DNA of 64,000 bases from assembly GCF_014207985.1 (NCBI RefSeq), contig NZ_JACHMI010000001.1:8167001-8231000 (forward strand). Reading direction: 5' to 3'. The notes under the pieces were generated by a model, which saw nothing but the letters and a program-made list of their open reading frames with translations, did not search any database and had not been told where the DNA came from. The DNA comes from Nonomuraea rubra (GTDB lineage: Bacteria > Actinomycetota > Actinomycetes > Streptosporangiales > Streptosporangiaceae). Positions 51,801 to 59,284 of the stretch are shown here, one piece after another. Position 1 is the first letter of the stretch. Each line of letters starts with the position of its first letter. The translations under genes and the position numbers were made by a program.

Positions 51801-54463
51801 AGGGCATGTTCGGGTTCATCCACGCCTCGGTCATGGAGTGGCTGGTCGCCCGGCGCATCGCCACGACGCTGGACCACCCGGTGCTGCTGGCGCGCCGGCC
51901 GCTGTCGGCGCTGACCGTGGAGTTCCTGTGCGACCTGGGCGACGTGCGGGCCTTGCGGGCGTGGGTCAACGACCCGCCCGCCGACGACGTGGCCAGGGCG
52001 AACGCGGTCAAGATCGCCGCCAGGCTGCGCACCCCCGCCCACGCCGACCTGCGCGGCGCCAGCCTGAAGGGCGAGGACCTGTCGGCGAGGGACCTGCGCG
52101 AGGTCGACCTCACCGGCGCCGACCTGTCGGAGGCCACGCTGGCCGGCACGAACCTGTCCAGGGCCACGCTGCGCGACGCCAGGCTGATCGGCGCGCGGCT
52201 CGACGGCGCCCAGCTCACCGGGGCAGACCTGCGCGGCGCCGACCTGTCGGGAGCACGGCTGGCGCAGGTGGACCTGAGCGACGCCGACGTCGAGGGCGCC
52301 CGCTGGCACCGGGCCTCGCTGATCGACGTGACCGGCACGCTGCCGCGCCTGCCCGGCGCCGCCGTGGTGCCGGGGCAGCCGGTCGAGGTGCAGTTCGCGC
52401 CGGCCGCCATCGGCGTCCCGTACGGCTACCACTTCCAGACCAGCCGCCTGCCCGAGCCGATCGACTACAGCCCCGACGGGGCCACGATCGCGGTCGGCAA
52501 CGAGGACGGCGGCGTGCTGCTGTGCGCCGGCGGCGCTCCGGTGCGCACGCTCCAGGGCCACCGGGGCCGCGTGTACGCGGTGCGGTTCGCCGGCGACCTG
52601 CTGGCCACGGGCGCCGCCGACGGTTACGTGCTGCTGTGGGACGCGCTCAGCGGCGAGCTGCTGCGCAGGCTGGAAGGCCACCCCGGTGGCGTCTGGCCGC
52701 TGCGGCTGAGCCCGTCAGGCGACCTGGTGGCGGCGGGCGGCGGCGACGGCGTCGTCCGCGTGTGGGAGACGGCCACCGGGCGGCTCGCGCACGAGCTGGC
52801 CGGGCACCGGGCGCCCGTCTACACCGCGTCGTTCGGCGGCGCCGCGCTGGTGACCGGCGACTCCGCGGGCGTGGTGCGCGTCTGGGACCTCGGCACCGGG
52901 CAGGTGAAGGAGACGCTCGGCGAGCACCGCGGCAGCGTCTACCGCGCCGTGCACGGCCCCGGCGGGCGCCTGCTGGCCACCGGCGACGAGGCCGGCACGG
53001 TCAGGCTGTGGGACACCCGCACCTGGCGGCTCGTCCACGAGCTGGCCGGGCACCTGGGCAGCGTCTACTGCGTGGCGTTCTCGCCCGACGGCTCGCTGCT
53101 GGCCTCCGGAGACACGGCGGGCGGCGTACGCGTGTGGGAGACCTCGGGCGAGGCCCGCGGCGTGCACACCACGCACGCCGCGGCCGTCTACCAGGTTGCG
53201 TTCGGCCCCGACGGGCAGACCCTGGCCAGCGGCGACGCCAACGGCGTGGTGCGGGTGCAGCGGCTCGGCGCGGGCCAGCGGGTGGAGCTGACGGGGCACC
53301 GCAGCTCGGTCTGGCCGTTCGCGTTCAGCCCCGACGGCGGGCAGCTCGCCACCAGCAGCAACGACGGCACCGTGCGCCTGTGGGACCCGGAGACCGGCCA
53401 GTGCCAGCGGGTGCTGCGCGGCCACGGGCGGCGCATCTCCTCCGTCCGCTTCAGCGCCGACGGCACGATGCTGGCGACCAGCGGCAACGACGGCGTCGTA
53501 CGGCTGTGGGAGCCGCGCACCGGGCGGCGGCTGCGCGAGTTCACCGGCACGGCCGACCGGCTGATCTCGGCCTCGTTCTCCCCCGCCGGGCCGGTGCTGG
53601 CCACCTCCAGCAACGACGGCGGCGTGCACTTCTGGAACGCCGCCACCGGCGACTACGAGCGCGAGCTGAACGCCGAGACCGACCACGTGTGGGCCGAGGC
53701 GTTCAGCCCCGACGGGAGCCTGCTGGCCACCGCCAACGACGACGACAGCGTGCGGATCTGGTACCGGCCGACGGGGCGGCTGGCGGGCGAGCTGCTGGGC
53801 CACCGGGGCCGGGTGCGCTCGATCGCGTTCAGCCCCGACGGCGCGTACGTGGCCACCGGCTGCGACGACCACGCGGTCCGCGTGTGGGAGGCGGGCACCG
53901 GCCTCCGGACGGCCAAGCTGGAAGGGCACAGCGACCGGGTCTACTCCGTCGCGTTCTCTCCCGACGGCCGCTTCCTGGCCAGTGCCGGCAACGACGGCAG
54001 GGCCCTGGTGTGGGAGCGGCCGTCCGGCCGCCTCGTGCACACGCTCGACGGGCACGAGGGGCGGCTGTGGAGCCTGGCGTTCGACGCCTCGGGCGAGCGC
54101 CTGGCGACCGGCGGCGACGACACGCTGGTACGCGTGTGGGAGACCGCCACCGGCCGCCTGCTGCACACGCTGGGCGGGCACGCCCGCAGGATCTGGTCGG
54201 TGGCCTTCAGCCCCGCCGAGGACCTCCTGGCCAGTGCCGGCGACGACGGCCTGGTGATCCTCTGGGCGGGCGGCGAGCGGCGGGCGACCCTGCTCGGGCT
54301 GCCCGAGGGGTGGGCGGCGCTGGCGCCCGACGGGCGGTACAAGGTGCACGGCGAGCCCGGCGGGCAGTTCTGGCACGTGGTGGGCATGTCGCGGTTCGAG
54401 CTGGGCGAGCTGGATCCGTACCTGCCGGGGGTGCGGCAGGTACCGCTCGACTCGCCCTTCTAG
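48896..54463 (+). CDS. TIR - degenerate calcineurin-like - NACHT - pentapeptide - WD40 giant protein (STAND-type, probable conflict/immunity protein)
   Basis: A single 1,855-residue frame joins six parts. TIR domain (8-135): IFVSYSPADTAWATWIAWELEAAGYR and a conserved Glu80 in GRLEWQAAL, the position of the NADase Glu. Pro-rich linker (145-195). Calcineurin-fold domain (~198-455) in which metal-site residues are largely replaced. A helper domain (~500-635) ending QGLLDLSGYVAEQ...YPPALYVPQRY, common before NACHT in actinobacteria. NACHT (~660-1000): Walker A GDFGHGKT at 669-676, Walker B LLFDGFDEL at 741-749. Pentapeptide repeats (~1049-1145; A(D/N)LxxA). About fifteen WD40 blades (1184-1830), likely two propellers. 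The family logic is: WD40 senses, NACHT oligomerises on ATP, TIR executes, often NAD depletion. GATACT six bases before the ATG suggests leaderless transcription. No partner gene is adjacent. A role in signalling rather than defence is possible. Confidence 0.85.
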   Translation: MARDGRPTDIFVSYSPADTAWATWIAWELEAAGYRTMIQAWDFVPGTNFIDFMDRGVSEAKLVVAVLSRNYLGSRYGRLEWQAALRADPDNPSNKLVTIRLEDVPLEGLLSTITWVDLLGVTDPGQARALLLGRVGEALAGRAKPEAAPAFPDGSVVPPSPPATLPSLPPPAERARARRAPVTPPTFPPVAGESRGRDSIGVLHIGGPRFGRALPDPGEPFTPEDMQARIWADLTALYDRGMPRPDLMVVSGDLTESGSLGQYAQATRFVTDLRLLLGLEPHRLVLLPGPRDVTKAAASAYFMTCEADDVSPQPPYWPKWRHFATLFGELYQGLDDRVFDGGQPWTLFEVPDLKVVVAGLNSTMAMSHLERDAYAMLGEAQAAWFAERLRPYEERGWLRLGAMGHPPEELTDAPAFERLLGHRLNLLFHGGTGQAAEGRIGAPRSGRHHLVEIGPDGLRTWVPDQERPEPVRVRWRAAQATFTGESPPEQPPAAKPEERVPSPVELLLDRVTEVCEARHERAKIRRFDTHLVVTQAEDGFVRQTMIGAHVGALDEEAVAGFVRQAHAGGLAAELVYQGPPAPRSLREDLMRMGVRLRSFTEFQGLLDLSGYVAEQTARLTSDRRYPPALYVPQRYRELDRPGSQIRHGLTDELMRLLAADHGRFLLLLGDFGHGKTFALRELARRIPAELPHLTPILIELRALDKAHSVDALVAAHLAGHGEEVIDLKAFRYLLRQGRIVLLFDGFDELVTRLTYDRAADHLATLLAAADDKAKIVVASRTQHFKSHSQVLTSLGEMVGVLPQRRVLGVEDFTPDQIRSYLANRFGGGEEAGARMSLMGEIQDLLALAQNPRMLSFIADLDADRLRTVAEARHTISPALLYEEILTSWLAFEERRARVPGSPAGLSLEELWQVVTALAVRLWESGEALLALDELTEIGETLTGLADGRLTAAHAAFRMGSGSLLVRTDEGMFGFIHASVMEWLVARRIATTLDHPVLLARRPLSALTVEFLCDLGDVRALRAWVNDPPADDVARANAVKIAARLRTPAHADLRGASLKGEDLSARDLREVDLTGADLSEATLAGTNLSRATLRDARLIGARLDGAQLTGADLRGADLSGARLAQVDLSDADVEGARWHRASLIDVTGTLPRLPGAAVVPGQPVEVQFAPAAIGVPYGYHFQTSRLPEPIDYSPDGATIAVGNEDGGVLLCAGGAPVRTLQGHRGRVYAVRFAGDLLATGAADGYVLLWDALSGELLRRLEGHPGGVWPLRLSPSGDLVAAGGGDGVVRVWETATGRLAHELAGHRAPVYTASFGGAALVTGDSAGVVRVWDLGTGQVKETLGEHRGSVYRAVHGPGGRLLATGDEAGTVRLWDTRTWRLVHELAGHLGSVYCVAFSPDGSLLASGDTAGGVRVWETSGEARGVHTTHAAAVYQVAFGPDGQTLASGDANGVVRVQRLGAGQRVELTGHRSSVWPFAFSPDGGQLATSSNDGTVRLWDPETGQCQRVLRGHGRRISSVRFSADGTMLATSGNDGVVRLWEPRTGRRLREFTGTADRLISASFSPAGPVLATSSNDGGVHFWNAATGDYERELNAETDHVWAEAFSPDGSLLATANDDDSVRIWYRPTGRLAGELLGHRGRVRSIAFSPDGAYVATGCDDHAVRVWEAGTGLRTAKLEGHSDRVYSVAFSPDGRFLASAGNDGRALVWERPSGRLVHTLDGHEGRLWSLAFDASGERLATGGDDTLVRVWETATGRLLHTLGGHARRIWSVAFSPAEDLLASAGDDGLVILWAGGERRATLLGLPEGWAALAPDGRYKVHGEPGGQFWHVVGMSRFELGELDPYLPGVRQVPLDSPF

Positions 54464-55848
54464 AACACCTCGATCCGGTCCATGCTGATCACCGTGCTGC
54501 CCGACGCGGGGTTGCGCTCGCCCGTCACCCGTACGCGCAGCGTGTGCTGCCCGCGCGGCAGGACGGGGCTCAGGTAGTTGAGCTGCTCGCCCACCCGGAT
54601 GGCGCTGTAGTAGTCGACGCGCTGCTCGGGGCCGCCGTCGATGGAGATGGCGGCGATGCCGTTGCCCCGGTCGCGCACGCTGAGCAGGGCCACGCGGCTG
54701 CCGGTGAAGGTGACCGTCGCCGTCGCGCCGGCCTGGCCGCTCCAGTGGTCGTTGCTCCAGAAGCACTGGTTGCCGCAGCCGGAGCCGGACTGCCACGTGC
54801 CCGCGTACGTGACCTGCGCGTCGAAGTCGTTGATCACCGAGGTGGCGGCGCCCGGGTCGCCGGACGGGAGCTGCTGGGTGGCGCCGGCGGCCAGGGGACG
54901 GCCGAAGTTCGGCGTGCCGTCGGCGTTCCAGGTGAACTTCTGCACCCGGGTGGTGCGGAAGTCGTAGGTGTAGGTGCTGGTGTTCTTGCCGTGGTAGGCG
55001 ATCCAGTCCTCGGCGCCGTCGGGCGAGCGGAAGAACGAGTGGTGCCCGGGGCCCCACACGCCCGTCGCGTCGTTGCGGGAGAACACCGGGCCCGGGTGCT
55101 GCCTCCAGTTCGCCGCCACCATCGGGTCGGCGCCGTTCGCGATGCTCTTCATCCAGAGCTGGTAGTCCGGCTTGCCGGTGTCGCAGGTGGAGTAGGTCAG
55201 GAACGTCCTGCCGTTGCGGTAGAGCGGGGTGGGGCCCTCGCGCACCTCGGTGCACCCGCCGTCCGCCGGGATGGCGACGCGGCCGCCGGTGACGGTCCAC
55301 GGGTTGCTCATCCTGGCGATGTAGAGCTGGGCGGGGCCGCCCAGGCCGCGGCCCGGGCCGCTCCAGACGAAGTACTGCTGCCCGTTGTGGGTGATCGGCT
55401 CGCCGTCGATGGCGTACTCGCCGAAGTCGGCGATCCTGGCCTTGAACGAGTACGGGCCCATCGGGTCGTCGCCCGCCGACTCCAGGACGTACATGCGGTG
55501 GTTGGCGTCCACGCCGTCGGACGCCGTGTAGTAGAGGTACCAGCGCGAGCCGACGTGGCGGAAGGCGGGCGCCCACATCTGCTTGTTGCGGCTGTTGTCG
55601 CTGTCGCGCCAGACCACCTGCTCGGGGGCCGCCAGCAGGGTGGCGAGGCTGGGCGAGCGCCAGATGCCGATCCGGTCGCCGCGCGTGGTGGCCACGTAGT
55701 AGCTGCCGTTGTGGTGGAGCAGGCTGGGGTCGGCGGAGGGGTTCACCGGGTTGCGGAACGACTGCGCCGCACTCGCTTCCCCGGCCGGGACGAGCACGGT
55801 CATGGCGACGGTCAGAGCGGCGAGGGCGGCACGCCAGGGACGCGGCAT
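54460..55848 (-). CDS. Secreted GH43-family glycoside hydrolase with C-terminal carbohydrate-binding-like domain
   Basis: The 462-residue protein carries a signal peptide (hydrophobic residues ~6-28, cleavage near ASA-AQ). The five-bladed propeller of GH43 follows (~30-330): NPSADPSLL with the catalytic base Asp40, YAIDGEPI with the modulating Asp148, EVREGPTPLY with the proton donor Glu204. The C-terminal ~120 residues (INDFDAQVTYAGTWQSGSG onward) form a CBM-like beta sandwich. It acts outside the cell on arabinan- or xylan-type plant polymers. The stops of this gene and of the giant TIR-NACHT gene share the same CTAG. Confidence 0.88.
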   Translation of the reverse strand: MPRPWRAALAALTVAMTVLVPAGEASAAQSFRNPVNPSADPSLLHHNGSYYVATTRGDRIGIWRSPSLATLLAAPEQVVWRDSDNSRNKQMWAPAFRHVGSRWYLYYTASDGVDANHRMYVLESAGDDPMGPYSFKARIADFGEYAIDGEPITHNGQQYFVWSGPGRGLGGPAQLYIARMSNPWTVTGGRVAIPADGGCTEVREGPTPLYRNGRTFLTYSTCDTGKPDYQLWMKSIANGADPMVAANWRQHPGPVFSRNDATGVWGPGHHSFFRSPDGAEDWIAYHGKNTSTYTYDFRTTRVQKFTWNADGTPNFGRPLAAGATQQLPSGDPGAATSVINDFDAQVTYAGTWQSGSGCGNQCFWSNDHWSGQAGATATVTFTGSRVALLSVRDRGNGIAAISIDGGPEQRVDYYSAIRVGEQLNYLSPVLPRGQHTLRVRVTGERNPASGSTVISMDRIEVF

Positions 55849-55925
55849 GGGCGGTCCTTCCGGTGATCCTTCCGGGCGATCTTTCCGATCGTCACGGAAA
55901 CCGGTCAGGCCGTCAACCCGCCGGT

Positions 55926-56528
55926 TCAGCCGCGGGCGGCGCGCCCGAGCAGCTCCTGCCAGACCTCCGCCACCCGCGCGTCCAGCTCCTCCAGCGAGCC
56001 GTCGTTCGGGATCACGAAGTCGGCCGCCGCCAGCCGTTCCTCGCGGGTCGCCTGGGCGGCGATGCGGGCCTTGGCGTCGGCCTCCGGCATGCCGCGGTGC
56101 TCGGCCAGCCGCCTGATGCGCAGGCCGTCGGGGGCGTCGACGACGATGACGACGTCGTACATGGGGGCCAGGTTGTTCTCCACCAGCAGCGGCACGTCGT
56201 AGACCAGGATGGTGTCGTCGGCGGCGGCCCGCTGCAGCTCCGCCACCCGCTCCCCGACGAGCGGGTGCACGATCGCGTTCAGCGCCGCCAGCCGCTCGGA
56301 GTCGGCGAACACCAGCGAGCCCAGCTTCTCCCTGTTGAGCGAGCCGTCCGGCCGGAGCACCTCCTCCCCGAACGTGGCCACCACCCGCGCCAGGCCCGGT
56401 GTGCCCGGCTCCACCACCTCACGCGCGATCTTGTCTGCGTCGATCACCATGGCGCCCGCGGCCGACAGCCGCCTGGCCACCTCGCTCTTGCCGGAGCCGA
56501 TGCCGCCGGTCAGTCCGATCTTCAGCAC
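55926..56528 (-). CDS. coaE: Dephospho-CoA kinase
   Basis: CoaE makes the last step of CoA synthesis, 3'-phosphorylation of dephospho-CoA by ATP. The 200-residue protein has the P-loop [31 protein letters not shown] and [23 protein letters not shown] ([14 protein letters not shown]) CoA-binding segments, and [19 protein letters not shown] at the end, all typical. It is the stand-alone length, without the C-terminal UPF0157 domain fused in mycobacteria. GTG start with TAGGCT six bases before it; leaderless transcription is likely. Placement near rpsA is conserved in actinobacteria. Confidence 0.95.
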   Translation of the reverse strand: MLKIGLTGGIGSGKSEVARRLSAAGAMVIDADKIAREVVEPGTPGLARVVATFGEEVLRPDGSLNREKLGSLVFADSERLAALNAIVHPLVGERVAELQRAAADDTILVYDVPLLVENNLAPMYDVVIVVDAPDGLRIRRLAEHRGMPEADAKARIAAQATREERLAAADFVIPNDGSLEELDARVAEVWQELLGRAARG

Positions 56529-56562
56529 GCCAGAAGCCTAGTCCAAGGTGCATCATCGGAGC

Positions 56563-57279
56563 ATGGTGAGCTGGATCGTACGGGCCGCCCACGAGCAGGC
56601 GGCGGCCGCCGGCGACGACTGGGTGGGGCCGTGGCACGTCGTGCTCGCCCTGCTGAGCGGCGACTCTCTCGCCGCGAGGGTGCTGAACGAGGCCGGGCTG
56701 GACCACGAGCACGCCCTGGAGCTCCTGCCCCGTCACGGGCGGCCCGGGCACCACCGGGGCGGCGGTTTCGCCAATCCGGCCCTCCACAAGCTGTCGGGCA
56801 TCGCGACCGGCCTGGCCCTGGCCGAGGGCGAGCGGGTGCCGTCGCCGGAGCACTGGCTGATCGCGCTGGCCCACGACACCGAGGTGGAGCGCGGGGCGAC
56901 GCCGCTGCACCCGTTCGGGGTCTCGCCGGAGGAGGTGCTGGCGGGGCTGCGGCGCCACGGTGTGCGGGTGCCGCCGCTGGACGCGCCCGAGCACGTGCCG
57001 TGGCGCGGCAGGCACCAGATCGTGGTGCCCGCCGCCCGGCTGCAGGCCGTGCTCGACCGGCTGAACGCCGCGCATCCGGCCGGCTCGGAGTGGCGGTGGG
57101 GGTGGAACTGGGTGGACGATGACCTCGGCCGCGCCATGATCATCGCGGAGGAGGGGATCGATCTGGCGTCCTACGCAGGTACACCACCGTCAGGTGATCG
57201 TCCATCCGCTCGCGGCTCGTCTCCCGATAGCCCAGCCGGCGGTAGAGCCGCAGGTTCCCCTCCGACAGGTGGCCCGTGA
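56563..57279 (+). CDS. Clp N-domain (ClpA/ClpC N-terminal-like) protein
   Basis: The 238-residue protein carries two Clp-N repeat-like helical units (IVRAAHEQAAAAGDDWVGPWHVVLALLSGDSLAARVLNEAGL, in part, and LAEGERVPSPEHWLIAL), a substrate- or adaptor-binding module normally fused to a AAA+ unfoldase; here no ATPase follows. The region ~140-195 (WRGRHQIVVPAARLQAVLDRL) is extra. The last ~45 residues (GTPPSGDRPSARGSSPDSPAGG) are encoded antisense to the end of the GNAT gene, which suggests the original stop was lost or the real end lies earlier. ATG 56563 has GGAG upstream. Confidence 0.75.
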   Translation: MVSWIVRAAHEQAAAAGDDWVGPWHVVLALLSGDSLAARVLNEAGLDHEHALELLPRHGRPGHHRGGGFANPALHKLSGIATGLALAEGERVPSPEHWLIALAHDTEVERGATPLHPFGVSPEEVLAGLRRHGVRVPPLDAPEHVPWRGRHQIVVPAARLQAVLDRLNAAHPAGSEWRWGWNWVDDDLGRAMIIAEEGIDLASYAGTPPSGDRPSARGSSPDSPAGGRAAGSPPTGGP

Positions 57280-57613
57280 ACAGGTCGAACGCCTCGGCCT
57301 CCGGCAGCGCCTCGTGCAGGGCGCGCAGCAGGGCCGTGCCCACGCCCTGACCCTGCCGGTCGGGGGCGACGACCAGGCGGCCCACCAGGCAGGTGGCGCC
57401 GGACAGCCGGCCGCGTACGGCGCCGACGATCCGCGTGCCGTCGAGCGCCTTGAGCACCAGCGCGTCCTCGACGACCTTGCGCACCTGCTCCAGCGACTCG
57501 ACGAGCGGCGGGATGTACGGATCGCCGTAGAGCTGGGCCTCGCTGAGGTAGGCCGCGCGCTGCAGGGTGAGGATCTCGCCCGCGTCCGCGGGCTCGGCTC
57601 GTTCGATCACCAC
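57140..57613 (-). CDS. GNAT N-acetyltransferase
   Basis: The 157-residue protein has the GNAT fold: LVGRLVVAPDRQGQGVGTALLRAL with the R/Q-x-x-G-x-G acetyl-CoA loop, and GHLSEGNLRLYRRLGYRE as the late N-acetyltransferase signature. It would transfer an acetyl group to an amine, peptide or small molecule. Its 3' end overlaps the convergent Clp-N gene by 140 bp, unusually much. The GNAT end (VVYLRRTPDRSPPPR) extends a little beyond the usual last strand. The GTG start at 57613 lies 10 bp after the stop of the secreted hydrolase. Confidence 0.85.
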   Translation of the reverse strand: MVIERAEPADAGEILTLQRAAYLSEAQLYGDPYIPPLVESLEQVRKVVEDALVLKALDGTRIVGAVRGRLSGATCLVGRLVVAPDRQGQGVGTALLRALHEALPEAEAFDLFTGHLSEGNLRLYRRLGYRETSRERMDDHLTVVYLRRTPDRSPPPR

Positions 57614-57623
57614 CTGCGGCAGC

Positions 57624-59168
57624 CTATCTCACGGCCGTCAGCTCTCCGGGGCAGCGCGTACGGGCCCGGGGCGGGGTGCCGTTGACGAGGAAGTCGTGCA
57701 CGCGGGAGCGCAGGCAGGTGGCGCGCAGCTTGGCGGTGCCCTGGTGCAGGTACGCGCCGTGCCCGTCCCCGTGCCGGAGCACCGCGGCCCCCGGGATCCG
57801 GCCGGCCACCCGTGCGGCGCCGGAGGCGGGGCTCTCGAGGTCCAGCCGCCCGATCCCGACCAGCACCGCCGGGCCCCTCACGGCCCGCGCCGCGGCGCCC
57901 GCGGACGGCTCTCCGCCGCCCCGCGCCGCCGTGGGGAGGCCGTTGCCGAGCGCGGCCGGGCGTGGTGGCCAGCTCGGGCGGCCCGTGATGCCCAGGCAGC
58001 GGCCGACCTCGTACCGGCCGGTCAGCCACCCGACCCGCGGCGCGAGCTCCCGCAGGCGCGACTCCATCGCCAGGAACCGCCGGTACCCGGGCACGGCGGG
58101 CATGAAGTCGTGGCAGTGCAGCGACCGCGTCACCGTCGCGGGGGCCACGGGCCGCCCGGGGGCCGCCATAGCCGCCAGCGCGCTCGCATCGCCCGCGTCG
58201 GCCGCCGACAGGGCCCGGGCCAGCTCGGGCCACCGCTGCGGAACGAGCCCGGCCAGCACGGCGACCACGATCCCCCGCGAGTCCAACGCCTGCCCGGGGG
58301 CGGCGGGCAGGGGAGCGCGTTCGAGCAGGCCGTCGAGGACCTTCACGGCGTCGTCCCCTCCGAGGGGACAGCCCAGCCGCCCCGCGCACCAGTCGCGGAA
58401 GGCGGTGAGCTGCCGCTCGGCCGCCCGCGCGTGCGCGATCAGCCGCCGCCCCACGCCGGGCTGCCCGTGGTCGGGCACCCCCTCCAGGTACATCCGCTCC
58501 ACCCGCCTCGGGAACAGCTCCAGGTAGGCCTGCCCGAACACGGCCCCGTAGGCGTTCCCGAAGTACCGCAGCCGCGGCTGCCCGAGCGCGGCGCGTACGG
58601 CGTCGAGGTCGTGGGCCACCTGCCAGGACGTGAGGCCCGCGTAGGCGGGCCCGGCGGCGATCCGGCAGCTCCGGTCGTAGGCGGCGTTGTCGCGGGCGTG
58701 GGCCCGCCAGGCGGCCGGCCCGGGGGTGAGCTGGAGCCGGCGGGGGTCGGGCTGGGGCACCGAGCAGCGTACGGTGGCGGCGCTCCCCCGGTCACCGATC
58801 CCGCGCGGCTCGACGAACACCACGTCGAACCAGCGGGCCAGCTCGCTCACGGCGTCGGGCCGCGCCCGCACGCCCTGGACGGTGGACTCGGCGCCGGTGC
58901 TGACGACCAGCGGGCCGAGGCCGCGGGCCGGGTCCCGGGCGGGCATCCGCGCCAGGTCGATCTCGGTACGCGGCCCGCGCGGCCTGGCCCAGTCGACGGG
59001 CACGGACAACTTCGCGCACTCCAGCCCGTCCCCGCACCCCCACCACCCCACCTGGACCGGTGCCGGTACACCCGGGACGGAGGCGGAGACGGCCGCCGGA
59101 ACGCCGGGTACGGAGGCACAGACCGCCGCCGCCAGCACGGCCGCCGCCCGGATCACCCGCTGAACCAT
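57624..59168 (-). CDS. Secreted TAP-type alpha/beta hydrolase, probably catalytically dead (Ser to Ala)
   Basis: The ~514-residue protein has a signal peptide (RAAAVLAAAVCASVPGVPA) and the layout of secreted tripeptidyl aminopeptidase-like hydrolases: CAKLSVPVDWARP at the mature start, an alpha/beta core, a large helical cap (~230-400), a TAP-like C-terminal part with the acidic residue in VGIGRLDLESPAS and catalytic His in GDGHGAYLHQGT. The nucleophile elbow, normally GxSYG, is GNAYG; the Ala codon is 58551-58553. The usual PGGPGxSG oxyanion loop is also replaced (VVSTGAEST). So it is probably a binding or scaffold protein. ATG 59168 is preferred; a TTG two codons earlier has a closer GAGGTG. 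Confidence 0.83.
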   Translation of the reverse strand: MVQRVIRAAAVLAAAVCASVPGVPAAVSASVPGVPAPVQVGWWGCGDGLECAKLSVPVDWARPRGPRTEIDLARMPARDPARGLGPLVVSTGAESTVQGVRARPDAVSELARWFDVVFVEPRGIGDRGSAATVRCSVPQPDPRRLQLTPGPAAWRAHARDNAAYDRSCRIAAGPAYAGLTSWQVAHDLDAVRAALGQPRLRYFGNAYGAVFGQAYLELFPRRVERMYLEGVPDHGQPGVGRRLIAHARAAERQLTAFRDWCAGRLGCPLGGDDAVKVLDGLLERAPLPAAPGQALDSRGIVVAVLAGLVPQRWPELARALSAADAGDASALAAMAAPGRPVAPATVTRSLHCHDFMPAVPGYRRFLAMESRLRELAPRVGWLTGRYEVGRCLGITGRPSWPPRPAALGNGLPTAARGGGEPSAGAAARAVRGPAVLVGIGRLDLESPASGAARVAGRIPGAAVLRHGDGHGAYLHQGTAKLRATCLRSRVHDFLVNGTPPRARTRCPGELTAVR

Positions 59169-59284
59169 GCCCAATGCGTCACCTCTGGGAGAGTCGCGAC
59201 CACCAGCGCCGCCGCCCAGTTTCCCAGCGCCCGATCCCGCAGGTCAGGGCCTTGCAAAGTCCCTAGGTAAAATCTCCGCCCCGC

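Noticed and set aside
48734..52681. A 1,315-codon open frame antisense to the TIR-NACHT gene
   Set aside because: Composition is that of a shadow frame (Gln, Gly, Val, Arg-rich, no motif), while the sense frame contains clear TIR, NACHT and WD40 motifs.
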